Positions 1-6,841 are shown, counted from the stretch's first letter. The stretch is DNA of 7,285 nucleotides from Acidocella sp. (GCA_028687415.1 JAQUAC010000107.1:1-7285); one strand, 5' to 3'. A program made the numbers and translations. Notes: generated by a model from the letters alone, not told the origin.

Positions 1-903
1 GTGTTCAGCTTCGGCAACCAGGCCACCCCGCCGGAAATCGAGTCCCTCACCCCAGCACTGGACGCAATCATCGCCCGCTCCCCTGGCGGCTTCATGCTCG
101 CTTGCCTGGCAGCGCCCGAATGGGGCCGGTTCGTCTATCAAGGGTATCTGTTCCAGAACGGCCATCCGGTGGCCAATCTGCGCGATGAATTCGCCCGCCA
201 CCTCTCCGGCCGCGCCGTCATCATCCCGCACAGCGTCGCTGTTGGCGGGGGTATCGCACTGGACCGGCACATCGCCGCCTGCCGGGAGCAAGGCGCCGCC
301 CTGGCGCTGCTGGACGCGGTGGATGCAACCCAATGCGCCGCCCTGGCCCCGGTGCTGGCCGCGCAGCCGCTGGTGGGCGGGGCCGCCTGGGTGGCGGGGC
401 CGCAACCTCATGCCGCTGAGCCGCCGCTCCCGGTAGGTAGAACGGTCTGTCTATCAGGTGCGCTGGACCGGCAGACGCTGTTCCAGCTGGGTGCGGCGCG
501 CGGCACGGTGCCGTATCTGCAAATCGACCCCGCAACCCCTGACACCGGGGCCGCCCTGGCTTGGGCGGCGGCACAGGGGGAGGTTTGCATCATCGCCAGC
601 TCCGCCCCGCCGGACCGGCACGGCCCCATAACCCTGGCCGCCGCCGAACATCTGGCCGAGATCGCCGCCGGGCTCGCGGCCCAGGGGGTGACACGCTTCA
701 TCATCGCCGGTAACGACACCGCCACCATCGTCTTGCGCCGCCTCGGCATCACGGCGTTGACTGTGGGCGCGGAGGTGGAAGCGCTGCGCTGGATGAGTGG
801 CGGCGATTACAATTTTTTACTCAAACCCGGCGGTTTTGGCGGGCAGTTCCTTTTCCTTGGCGGAATTGGGCCACAGATACGCCTTAATGCAACGGCTGAA
901 TAA
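1..903 (+). CDS. Four-carbon acid sugar kinase family protein (DUF1537/OtnK-like), 5' end cut off by the window
   Basis: Members of this family phosphorylate four-carbon sugar acids such as erythronate or threonate with ATP in the cytoplasm; the substrate here cannot be told. The visible 300 residues begin in the middle of the N-terminal substrate domain: FSFGNQATPPE, then ACLAAPEWGRFVYQGYLF at about residues 34-51, matches the family's 'P..GR.vyqG.LF' stretch. The C-terminal nucleotide domain follows, with FIIAGNDTATIVLRRLGI at 233-250 and LLKPGGFGGQFLF at 273-285, where the family usually has GGETSG and LKSGNFGG. The family is usually about 400-430 residues, so roughly 100 N-terminal residues lie upstream, and the GTG at base 1 is probably an internal valine codon rather than the start. 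The gene ends in tandem stops TAATAG, and the glycosyltransferase follows after 4 nt, which suggests co-transcription. Family assignment is fairly sure; the exact reaction is not. Confidence 0.8.
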   Translation: MFSFGNQATPPEIESLTPALDAIIARSPGGFMLACLAAPEWGRFVYQGYLFQNGHPVANLRDEFARHLSGRAVIIPHSVAVGGGIALDRHIAACREQGAALALLDAVDATQCAALAPVLAAQPLVGGAAWVAGPQPHAAEPPLPVGRTVCLSGALDRQTLFQLGAARGTVPYLQIDPATPDTGAALAWAAAQGEVCIIASSAPPDRHGPITLAAAEHLAEIAAGLAAQGVTRFIIAGNDTATIVLRRLGITALTVGAEVEALRWMSGGDYNFLLKPGGFGGQFLFLGGIGPQIRLNATAE

Positions 904-907
904 TAGC

Positions 908-1681
908 ATGAACATCGAGACACGTTTCCAGACCCAGGCTGAAACCGATGCAGGTGCACCGCTGATTTCCGTGGTCGTGCCCGTGCATAACGAGGCGCCG
1001 AACCTGAAGCCGCAGATCGCGGCCATCGGCGCGGCGCTTGAAGGCGTGGAACACGAGATCGTTTATGTCGACGATGGCAGCTCCGACGCCACGCCGAAAA
1101 TCCTGGCCGAGCTGGCACTGGGCCTGCCCACGCTGGTGCGGGTGCGCCACAAGCAGAGTTGCGGGCAGAGTGCCGCCGTCATCACTGGGGTGAAGGCCGC
1201 GCGCGGCACCTACATCGCCACGCTGGACGGCGACGGCCAGAACGACCCCGCCGATATTCCCGCCATGCTGGGCGCCATCCGCACCGCCGAGGCCACGGGG
1301 AAGACGCCCGTGCTCATCGCCGGGCACCGGGTGAACCGGCAGGATACCGGGGCGAAGCGCTGGGGCTCGAAGATCGCCAATAACGTGCGCGCGTATTTGT
1401 TGCAGGACGCCACGCCCGATACCGGCTGCGGGGCAAAGCTGTTCCGCCGCCAGGCGTTCCTGGAGCTGCCGCATTTCGATCATATCCACCGCTTTCTGCC
1501 AGCACTGTTCATTCGCTCCGGTGGGCAGGTGGTCTCCGTGCCGGTGCGCCACCATGCGCGCGCGCATGGCGCCTCGCATTACAATAACTGGCAGCGGCTG
1601 AAGGTGGGCGTCGTCGATTTGCTCGGCGTGGCTTGGCTGCAGCGGCGCTGGAAAGTCCCGCAGATCGAGACCACCCCATGA
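908..1681 (+). CDS. Family 2 glycosyltransferase, dolichol/polyprenyl-phosphate mannosyltransferase (DPM1)-like
   Basis: This is a 257-residue GT-A transferase likely to move a sugar from a nucleotide-sugar to a polyprenyl phosphate at the inner face of the cytoplasmic membrane. Motifs in order: VVVPVHNEAPNL (22-33), VDDGSSD (54-60, nucleotide binding), LDGDGQNDP (107-115, the metal-binding DxD-type site), DTGCGAKLFRR (171-181), and a C-terminal HRFLPALF...HYNNWQR stretch (194-230) typical of DPM1-like enzymes. I see no C-terminal transmembrane pair of the ArnC kind, so it should be membrane-peripheral. The ATG at 908 gives the usual short lead before the first strand. ATG 887 (seven residues longer, overlapping the kinase gene) and 797 are also in frame, and no clear Shine-Dalgarno decides between them. 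Its TGA overlaps the next start as ATGA. The sugar and the lipid acceptor are unknown. Confidence 0.88.
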   Translation: MNIETRFQTQAETDAGAPLISVVVPVHNEAPNLKPQIAAIGAALEGVEHEIVYVDDGSSDATPKILAELALGLPTLVRVRHKQSCGQSAAVITGVKAARGTYIATLDGDGQNDPADIPAMLGAIRTAEATGKTPVLIAGHRVNRQDTGAKRWGSKIANNVRAYLLQDATPDTGCGAKLFRRQAFLELPHFDHIHRFLPALFIRSGGQVVSVPVRHHARAHGASHYNNWQRLKVGVVDLLGVAWLQRRWKVPQIETTP

Positions 1682-2351
1682 GCCAGATGCTGCCCCGCGC
1701 CGCCACCGCGACCGCCGCCACCAAGGCGCTGAAGCCGGCGCTGATGGCGGGGGCGCTCATCGCCATTGCCGCGGCGCTGCCGCTGATGCATGGCGGGGGC
1801 GGAGCGCAGAACGAGCTGGGCAACGTGCTGGCACAAGGCGGGCTGAAGGGGCAGACGATGTTCCTGCTGCTCGCCACCTTTCTCACCGCCATCGGCCTGC
1901 CACGGCAGATCCCGGCCTTTGCCGCCGGTTACGCCTTCGGGCCATGGTATGGCACATCGCCCTGGTGGCGCAGGTGCTGGCGTGCAGCCTGGACTTCATC
2001 TGGGCCCGCGCCATCGGCCAGGATTTCGTCCGCCGCCGCTTCGGCAAGATGCTGGGCAAAGTGGACAGCACCCTCGCCGGCCAGCCCTTCACCGCCACGC
2101 TGATGCTGCGGCTGATGCCGGTGGGCAGCAATATCCTGCTGAACCTCGCCGCCGGACTCAGCTCCGTGCGGGCTATTCCTTTCCTCGCCGCCTCAGCCAT
2201 TGGTTTCGTTCCGCAGACCCTGGTTTTCGCCCTGTTCGGCCAGGGCAGCGCGCCGAGCCACGAGCATATGCTGCTGCTCGGCAGCGCCATGCTCGCGGCC
2301 TCCGCCCTGCTGGGCGTGATCTTACTGCGCCGCGCCCGCCCGGCGGCATGA
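1678..2351 (+). pseudogene. TVP38/TMEM64 (VTT-fold) family membrane protein, disrupted by a frameshift
   Basis: Two reading frames together make one protein of about 224 residues, the usual size for the family. Frame one starts at ATG 1678 (ATGA overlap with the glycosyltransferase). It holds a first membrane segment at about 19-37, then LLATFLTAIGLPRQIPAF and AGYAFGPWYG (83-92), the hallmark loop of the family. The matching continuation IALVAQVLACSLDFIWARAI lies in the -1 frame from about 1956, followed by FTATLMLRLMPVGSNILLN, a hydrophobic stretch and a last membrane segment, ending at TGA 2349-2351. A missing base between about 1945 and 1956 explains the break. As written, frame one runs on with unrelated residues to a stop at 2103. 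An ATG at 1944 could start the second part, but it has no visible ribosome-binding site. VTT-fold proteins include lipid scramblases and polyprenyl-phosphate transporters, so a membrane-lipid role is plausible. True mutation and sequencing error cannot be separated here. Confidence 0.8.
1945..1956 (+). other. Apparent -1 frameshift position within the TVP38-family gene
   Basis: Upstream of this interval the family-like sequence AGYAFGPWYG is read in the frame of ATG 1678. Downstream, IALVAQVLACSLDF is read in the frame of 1944. One missing nucleotide (or two extra) restores a continuous protein. There is no stop in either frame near the junction, so the exact base cannot be placed from this sequence alone. 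No X-XXY-YYZ slippery heptamer is visible, which argues against programmed frameshifting. Confidence 0.7.
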
Positions 2352-3592
2352 CGGCGCCAAGCCCCGCCCCGCATCCGGGGCTGAGCTTCCGCACATTTGT
2401 CGCCACCGTCGCCGCCATCCAGGCCAGCGTCGCCCTGGCCATCGACATGATGGTGCCCGCGCTGGGGCAGATCGCCACCGCCATGCATCTCGGCCCCGGT
2501 AATGCGCGGCAATGGGTCATCACCGCCTTTGTCCTCGCCTTTGGCGTGGCACAACTGTTTTACGGCCTGGCGGCGGACCGCTTTGGCCGGCGGCCGGTGC
2601 TGCTCGCCTCACTATGCCTGTACACGCTGGGCGGCCTTGCCGCCGCCCTGGCCCCTGGCTTCGCCGGGCTGCTCGCCGCCCGCGCCATACAGGGCGTTGG
2701 CGCTGCGGGGTGCCAGGTGGCAACGGTGTCCATCGTGCGTGATTGCTATGCCGGACGGCGCATGGCGCAGGTGAACTCGCTCTCCTTCATGGTGTTTCTG
2801 GGTGCCCCCATCATCGCGCCCTCGCTGGGGCAGGCGGTGCTGGTCATTGCCCCCTGGCCCGCGATCTTTGTCGGGCTTGGGCTTTACGGCGCGCTGATTA
2901 CCGCCTGGGTGGCGTGGCGCCTGCCGGAGACGCAACACGCCGGGGATAGGCGCGGCATCGACTGGCCGGAGTTTTACGCCGCCGCGCGGCTGACGCTGAC
3001 CAACCGCATGTCTCTGGGCTACACCCTGGCGGGCATGCTGCTGCTGGGCGCCTGGCTCGGCTTCATCAGCTCCGCGCAGCAGGTGTTCGCCGAGGTGTTC
3101 ATGGTGCCGAAGCTCTTCCCCGCCATCTTCGCCGCCTGCTCGGTTTGCATGGCGGTGGCCGCACTCACCAATGCGTGGCTGGTGGAGCGGCTGGGCATGC
3201 GCCGGCTCTCGCACGGTGCCATGGTCGGCTTTATTCTGGTGGCGCTGGTTCAGGCCGTTATGGCGGTGAGCGGGCATGACAACCTGCTCACCTTCACGCT
3301 GCTGCAAGCCGCCATGATGTTCTGCTTCGGCCTGCTCACCGGCAATTTCGGCGCCATCTCCATGGAGCCGCTGGGGCACATCGCGGGCACGGCGGCCTCG
3401 GTGCAGGGATTCATCAACATGCTCGGCGCGGCGGCGATCGGGGTTTTCATCGGCCAGAGCTTTGACGGCTCATTAGTGCTGCTGGCGCTGGGGTTCTGCG
3501 TGTGCGGCGTGTTGGGGCTGGGTGTGGTGGCCGCCGCCGAGGGCGGGCGGCTGTTCCGTTCCCAGGCAGTGAACCTAAACCCGCAAGGATGA
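2348..3592 (+). CDS. MFS transporter of the Bcr/CflA (DHA1-type) drug-efflux group
   Basis: This is a 414-residue, strongly hydrophobic protein consistent with 12 membrane-spanning helices, probably a proton-coupled exporter in the inner membrane. Marks of the group: AIDMMVPALGQIA in helix 1 (31-43, with the buried acidic D33), GLAADRFGRRP (73-83, MFS motif A in the loop between helices 2 and 3), LLAARAIQGVGAAG (108-121), FLGAPIIAPSLG (150-161, helix 5 motif-C region), and GTAASVQGFIN (347-357) in the C-terminal half. A longer loop near 193-208 separates the two halves. The ATG at 2348 overlaps the preceding stop as ATGA, so translation is probably coupled; in-frame codons further upstream only shadow the TVP38 gene. 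The substrate is unknown. Bcr/CflA members export drugs, but a metabolite or glycan precursor is possible given the neighbours. Confidence 0.9.
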   Translation: MTAPSPAPHPGLSFRTFVATVAAIQASVALAIDMMVPALGQIATAMHLGPGNARQWVITAFVLAFGVAQLFYGLAADRFGRRPVLLASLCLYTLGGLAAALAPGFAGLLAARAIQGVGAAGCQVATVSIVRDCYAGRRMAQVNSLSFMVFLGAPIIAPSLGQAVLVIAPWPAIFVGLGLYGALITAWVAWRLPETQHAGDRRGIDWPEFYAAARLTLTNRMSLGYTLAGMLLLGAWLGFISSAQQVFAEVFMVPKLFPAIFAACSVCMAVAALTNAWLVERLGMRRLSHGAMVGFILVALVQAVMAVSGHDNLLTFTLLQAAMMFCFGLLTGNFGAISMEPLGHIAGTAASVQGFINMLGAAAIGVFIGQSFDGSLVLLALGFCVCGVLGLGVVAAAEGGRLFRSQAVNLNPQG

Positions 3593-3655
3593 CAAACGTC
3601 CGGATTGTTTTTAGACGCTTTGCTCCATCCCTTTGCCTGCGAAAGCCCCGCCCCG
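3593..3655 (+). other. 63-nt spacer between transporter and sulfotransferase genes
   Basis: This is the only sizeable non-coding gap in the window, and it is locally richer in A+T than its surroundings. It contains a short T run (3608-3612) but no clear hairpin before it, and no convincing -35/-10 pair. A TTG at 3605 is in frame with the sulfotransferase, but using it would only add 17 residues without family-like character. A purine patch GAAAG lies about 10 nt before ATG 3656 and may act as a weak ribosome-binding site. The spacer could hold a promoter that my eye does not recognise. Confidence 0.45.
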
Positions 3656-4813
3656 ATGAACCATTCCCCTGGAACAGCCATACCGCCGGGCTATCTGGAA
3701 GCCGTGAAACCCGGCTCCGCCCATGGCTGGGCCACTTACGGTGAGGGCGGCCCCGCCAATGTCTATGCCATGCTGGGCAATGAGATGCTCGGCGCCGCCA
3801 TCGCGGACCTGATCCGCACGGATGCCGAGGCCTCGCTGGCGGTGCATAATGTGCGTGGCGGCGGCTTTCTGATCGTCTTCAACCGCGAGCTCTCGCCACA
3901 GGAGCAGGCACGGGTCAGCGTAACCGTGCTGGGCGGCGCGGGGCCGCTCCTCCGCCTGCCCGGCGCGGCGCCGGAGCCGGAGGAGGAAGAGGAACTGCCC
4001 CCGGCATTCCCGGTTTTCATCGTCGGCTCCCCCCGCTCGGGCACCAGCATTCTCGCCCACGCCCTACTGAGCGCAGGTTACACGGGGTACAAGGAGGGCA
4101 ATTTCCTGTCCCTGCTGCACCGGCTGGATGCGGATGTGGACACTCATTTCGAGGTTTTCGGCAGCGAGAACACCGAGGTCCTGACCACGCATATCGACCG
4201 GCAGGCGCTCAAGGCGGATTTGTTCGCCGTGCTGCGCGCGCATGTGGAGGCCCATATCGCCGGCGAGCCATGGCTCGATAAAACCGGCAACCCGGAAATG
4301 ATCACCGCCATTCCCACCTTGCTCCAGCTCTGGCCGGACAGCGTGTTCATTTTCGCCAAGCGCCGCGCGATTGAGAACATCGCCTCGCGGCTGCGGAAGT
4401 TTCCAGATCACGATTTCAGATACCATTGCGCGGATTGGGCGCGGAACATGGCGCGGTGGCGCGAGATCCGCGCGACGCAGCCAGATCTGAGATTTCTGGA
4501 GGTCGACCAGCAGGACATCGCGGCGGCGCCGGCGGCGGTGGCCCGCGCCATTGCCGGGCTGCTGCGCCTGCCTCCAGCGCGGGAGCGGATGATCGCTGAT
4601 ATCTTCGCCAGGGACCGCCCGGAGGAGACAGGGGCCGGAACAGCAGTCCGCGTACTCAGCCTGGAGGCGACAGGCTGGGGCGAGGATATGCAGGCGGTGT
4701 TCCGCCAGCATTGCGGGCCGGAAATGGCTGCCTACGGCTATACCGAGGATGAAAGCTACCGCCATACCGGCACCGCCGAGGCGCTACGGCGCGGCCCCTT
4801 GGCGGCCTCTTAA
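3656..4813 (+). CDS. Sulfotransferase family protein with an N-terminal accessory module
   Basis: This is a 385-residue protein predicted to transfer sulfate from PAPS to an acceptor, probably a carbohydrate. The catalytic domain starts near residue 118 with PVFIVGSPRSGTS (119-131), the 5'-phosphosulfate-binding loop. WLDKTGNPE (206-214) corresponds to the acceptor-side KT region. FAKRRAIENIAS (233-244), with R236 and S244 eight residues apart, fits the 3'-phosphate-binding R-x7-S pattern. Residues about 10-103 form a separate module (GSAHGWA...LIRTD...GGGFLIVF) resembling the small beta-rich 'GWA..D' units seen attached to bacterial surface-glycan enzymes. An acidic linker, PEPEEEEELPP (106-116), joins the two. 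There is no signal peptide or membrane helix, so it is probably cytoplasmic. ATG 3656 is preferred over TTG 3605. The stop TAA overlaps the stop of the convergent GT25 gene. The acceptor is unknown. The family also includes look-alikes that do not transfer sulfate. Confidence 0.82.
   Translation: MNHSPGTAIPPGYLEAVKPGSAHGWATYGEGGPANVYAMLGNEMLGAAIADLIRTDAEASLAVHNVRGGGFLIVFNRELSPQEQARVSVTVLGGAGPLLRLPGAAPEPEEEEELPPAFPVFIVGSPRSGTSILAHALLSAGYTGYKEGNFLSLLHRLDADVDTHFEVFGSENTEVLTTHIDRQALKADLFAVLRAHVEAHIAGEPWLDKTGNPEMITAIPTLLQLWPDSVFIFAKRRAIENIASRLRKFPDHDFRYHCADWARNMARWREIRATQPDLRFLEVDQQDIAAAPAAVARAIAGLLRLPPARERMIADIFARDRPEETGAGTAVRVLSLEATGWGEDMQAVFRQHCGPEMAAYGYTEDESYRHTGTAEALRRGPLAAS
4810..4813. other. 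Convergent gene ends sharing TTAA
   Basis: The sulfotransferase stop is TAA at 4811-4813 on the plus strand, and the GT25 stop is TAA at 4812-4810 on the minus strand. The two stop codons therefore sit on the same palindromic TTAA. There is no intergenic DNA, so any transcription terminator would have to lie inside the opposing coding sequence. I see no hairpin followed by a T run on either side. Confidence 0.9.
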
Positions 4814-5553
4814 GGCAGGGGCGCGGCGTCCGCCTGCAAGCGGCTGCTGCCCAGGCCGGGCCGCTGACGGACCAGCGGCCTGGATAAAGCGTATCCCTTC
4901 ACCAGCCCCAGCTGCGGCAGGCGGTGCTTGACGTGATGGTGGGTGATGACCGTCTTGATCCAGCTCTCCGCCGGCAACGCCTCCAGCTCAGCGGGCGAAA
5001 CCGCGTAGCGCAGCAGCCTGCCATCGACATGCCCGCCATACAGATTGGTCTTGCAAGCCGCGACCAGGGCGCGGGCAGCGGCGGGGCGCAGCAGATAGCC
5101 ATCGCCGCCCAGGCCCTTGCGCCGCACGTCCAGAAATAACAGCAGCAGATCGAGGCCGATCACGGCCATGGGCGAGGTGTTCCATTGCACCGAGAGCCGC
5201 TCATTGATGAAGACGATCCCGGCATCGTCTGGGATCGGCAACGTCTGGAGCTGGGCGAAATCCAGCAGCTCCACGTCGTCCTCCAGCACCACCGCGTAAT
5301 CGGTTTCGAGGGCGGCCACTTCCTCCCACGCCGCGACATGCGAGAGGAAGCAGCCCAACGTGCCCTTGGGGAAGGGGTGGGCTGCGTGATCAGTCAAAGC
5401 CTCGCAGACCGTATCGGGCAGGGTCTCCCCCGCGATGCCCGGAACGAAACGCATGGCGAAGCCGGGCAGGTTCGAGAACGCCTCCTGAATCTGCGTGCGG
5501 CGCAGGGTGTCGCGCGCCAGGTTCATCACCAGACCCGGAATCTCCCCAGCCAC
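4810..5553 (-). CDS. Glycosyltransferase family 25 (LPS/LOS-type) protein
   Basis: This is a 247-residue enzyme of the family that adds sugars, often galactose, to lipopolysaccharide or lipo-oligosaccharide at the cytoplasmic face of the membrane. The order of motifs is typical: GLVMNLARDTLRR (7-19) is the 'vINLdRd..R' first strand, LGCFLSHVAAW (66-76) follows, then YAVVLEDDVELL (86-97), which carries the acidic metal-binding cluster, and GGDGYLLRPAAARAL (149-163) towards the C-terminus. The start is taken as GTG 5553. It lies 4 nt after the GT4 stop, it has GGAG seven nt upstream, and it keeps the first beta strand intact, whereas ATG 5526 would cut into it. The frame stays open much further upstream (to 6066), but that part only shadows the GT4 gene. 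It is the last gene of the minus-strand set. Donor and acceptor sugars are unknown. Confidence 0.87.
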   Translation of the reverse strand: MAGEIPGLVMNLARDTLRRTQIQEAFSNLPGFAMRFVPGIAGETLPDTVCEALTDHAAHPFPKGTLGCFLSHVAAWEEVAALETDYAVVLEDDVELLDFAQLQTLPIPDDAGIVFINERLSVQWNTSPMAVIGLDLLLLFLDVRRKGLGGDGYLLRPAAARALVAACKTNLYGGHVDGRLLRYAVSPAELEALPAESWIKTVITHHHVKHRLPQLGLVKGYALSRPLVRQRPGLGSSRLQADAAPLP

Positions 5554-5557
5554 GCCG

Positions 5558-6841
5558 CTACTCCGCCGCCATGCGCTCAGGCGTCGCCGTGCCTGTGTAG
5601 ACGGCGAGGAAGCCCTCCACCATCTCACCCCTGCCCGGCGGGGGCTTGATGCCCGCCGCCAGCCTGTCCCACAACCCGGCCTCGGTGCAGGCCCGGCGCA
5701 TGGTCTCGGCCAAGGCACGGGCATCGCCCAGTTCGAAGAGCAGGCCGTCGGCATCATTGGTGACACGCTCGGCCAAACCGCCGACATCCGAGGCGATGAC
5801 CGGGCGGCCAAGGCTCCAGGCCTCGGAGACGACCAGACAGAAAATCTCCCACCAGATGGAAGGCACCACCACCCAATCCACCCGCGCCATGCGCCCGGCC
5901 AGCTGGTCGTGATGATAGGAGCCGTTAAACACCACATTGCGCTCGCCCAACGGCCGCTCCGCTTCCGCCGCCAGGAAATCCTCGATCTCCTGACGGCGCT
6001 CAGGCGTCGCGAACTGGATGTTATCGCCGTTGATCTCGACGGTGAAATCCGTGAAGCCCCCGGCACGCAGCAAGATCACGGCTTGCAGCAGCACGTGCAG
6101 GCCCTTCACGTCCACCAGCTGGCCGAAGAAGCCGAAGCGGTTGCGCGGGGCACCTGCCGGGGTTGCGGGGCGCGCCTGGCGCGGTTGCTGGCCGTTGGTG
6201 ACGTGCACGAACCTCGCCGGGTCCAGCCCCCAGGCGGCGTAATGCGGGATCATGAAGCGGCTCGGCGTGGTGAACACGTCCACCGCCTCCAGATGCGCCT
6301 TCATCCACATCTCGCGCATGAAGTAGTGCTCCGGCGGGTGCTCAGGCAGGCATTGGTGGCAGCGCATGGCCGAGGCGCGGGTGCAGAGCGACTGGTCCGT
6401 GCGGCGGACCATGTGCCCGCTGGCGGCGCAAATGGCGAGGAACTCATGCGCCGTGAACACGATTTTCGCATCCGGCAAGGCGCGCCGGGCGAGGCTCAGA
6501 TAATCAATGCCGAAGGTGAGGAAATGGTGGAAATGCACCACATCCGGCTGGATCAGCATCAGAAACTCGATGAATGCCTCGGCCAGCCTCACATCGGCGC
6601 TCTTCTCCCACATGTAATCGTATTCCTGGGTGAGGAAGAGGAACTCGCCGGGGCGGCCATCAAAGCCGGTGATGCGGGCACCACTTTTGTAGAGCGCGGG
6701 GGTGGTCTGGTCGATGGAGGCGAGCAGCACCGGCTCCACGCCCGGCACCTGCTTCAGCCCCTCGAACAACTCGAAGGCTATCTGCTGCGCGCCGCCACGC
6801 ACCAGCTCCGGGTGGTACAGGCTGACGATGAGAACCTTCAT
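5558..6841 (-). CDS. Glycosyltransferase family 4 (GT-B fold) protein
   Basis: This is a 427-residue retaining glycosyltransferase, probably acting on a surface glycan intermediate at the inner membrane. The N-terminal half begins MKVLIVSLYHPE with the glycine pair of the first loop at 16-17 (RGGAQQIAFELFEGL). VVHFHHFLTFG (101-111) and FTAHEF (129-134) are acceptor-side motifs. The C-terminal donor domain starts near FGFFGQLVDVKGLHVLLQA (236-254) and carries EIFCLVVSE (332-340), the E-x7-E signature, followed by GRPVIASDVGGLAE (345-358). Four cysteines cluster at 138, 153, 161 and 164. The ATG at 6841 has a strong GGAGGAA site 5 nt upstream and overlaps the stop of the preceding GT2 gene as ATGA; a longer in-frame start at 6934 is not supported by family likeness. 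The gene ends 4 nt before GT25. The transferred sugar is unknown. Confidence 0.92.
   Translation of the reverse strand: MKVLIVSLYHPELVRGGAQQIAFELFEGLKQVPGVEPVLLASIDQTTPALYKSGARITGFDGRPGEFLFLTQEYDYMWEKSADVRLAEAFIEFLMLIQPDVVHFHHFLTFGIDYLSLARRALPDAKIVFTAHEFLAICAASGHMVRRTDQSLCTRASAMRCHQCLPEHPPEHYFMREMWMKAHLEAVDVFTTPSRFMIPHYAAWGLDPARFVHVTNGQQPRQARPATPAGAPRNRFGFFGQLVDVKGLHVLLQAVILLRAGGFTDFTVEINGDNIQFATPERRQEIEDFLAAEAERPLGERNVVFNGSYHHDQLAGRMARVDWVVVPSIWWEIFCLVVSEAWSLGRPVIASDVGGLAERVTNDADGLLFELGDARALAETMRRACTEAGLWDRLAAGIKPPPGRGEMVEGFLAVYTGTATPERMAAE
5561..5564 (-). promoter_or_regulatory. Ribosome-binding site for the GT25 gene
   Basis: On the minus strand the end of the GT4 gene reads GGCGGAGTAGCGGCGTG. 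The GGAG ends seven nt before the GTG at 5553 and overlaps the upstream stop region. It supports this non-ATG start and suggests coupling to GT4 translation. Confidence 0.6.

Noticed and set aside
840..907. Promoter for the DPM1-like gene in the AT-richer end of the kinase gene
   Set aside because: A TTGGCG at 857-862 has no acceptable -10 at 16-18 nt spacing, and the 4-nt gene gap favours read-through from upstream.
884..1579. A 231-codon minus-strand open frame opposite the first GT2 gene
   Set aside because: It is antisense to a clear glycosyltransferase and has no family likeness or ribosome-binding site.
1945..1956. Programmed -1 ribosomal frameshift in the TVP38-family gene
   Set aside because: No slippery heptamer and no obvious downstream stem or pseudoknot are visible; a lost base or sequence error is simpler.
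1919..2347. N-terminal extension of the MFS reading frame by 143 codons
   Set aside because: It is a proline- and arginine-rich shadow of the TVP38-family gene; MFS likeness begins only after ATG 2348.
2612..3379. A 255-codon minus-strand open frame opposite the MFS gene
   Set aside because: It is a His/Gln/Arg-rich antisense shadow without recognisable motifs.
3593..3655. Intrinsic terminator at the T run after the MFS gene
   Set aside because: Only about five T residues (3608-3612) are present, and no stable GC hairpin directly precedes them.
5554..6066. N-terminal extension of the GT25 reading frame by 171 codons
   Set aside because: It lies wholly inside the GT4 gene in another frame and has no domain character; the GTG at 5553 has a ribosome-binding site and fits the family's N-terminus.
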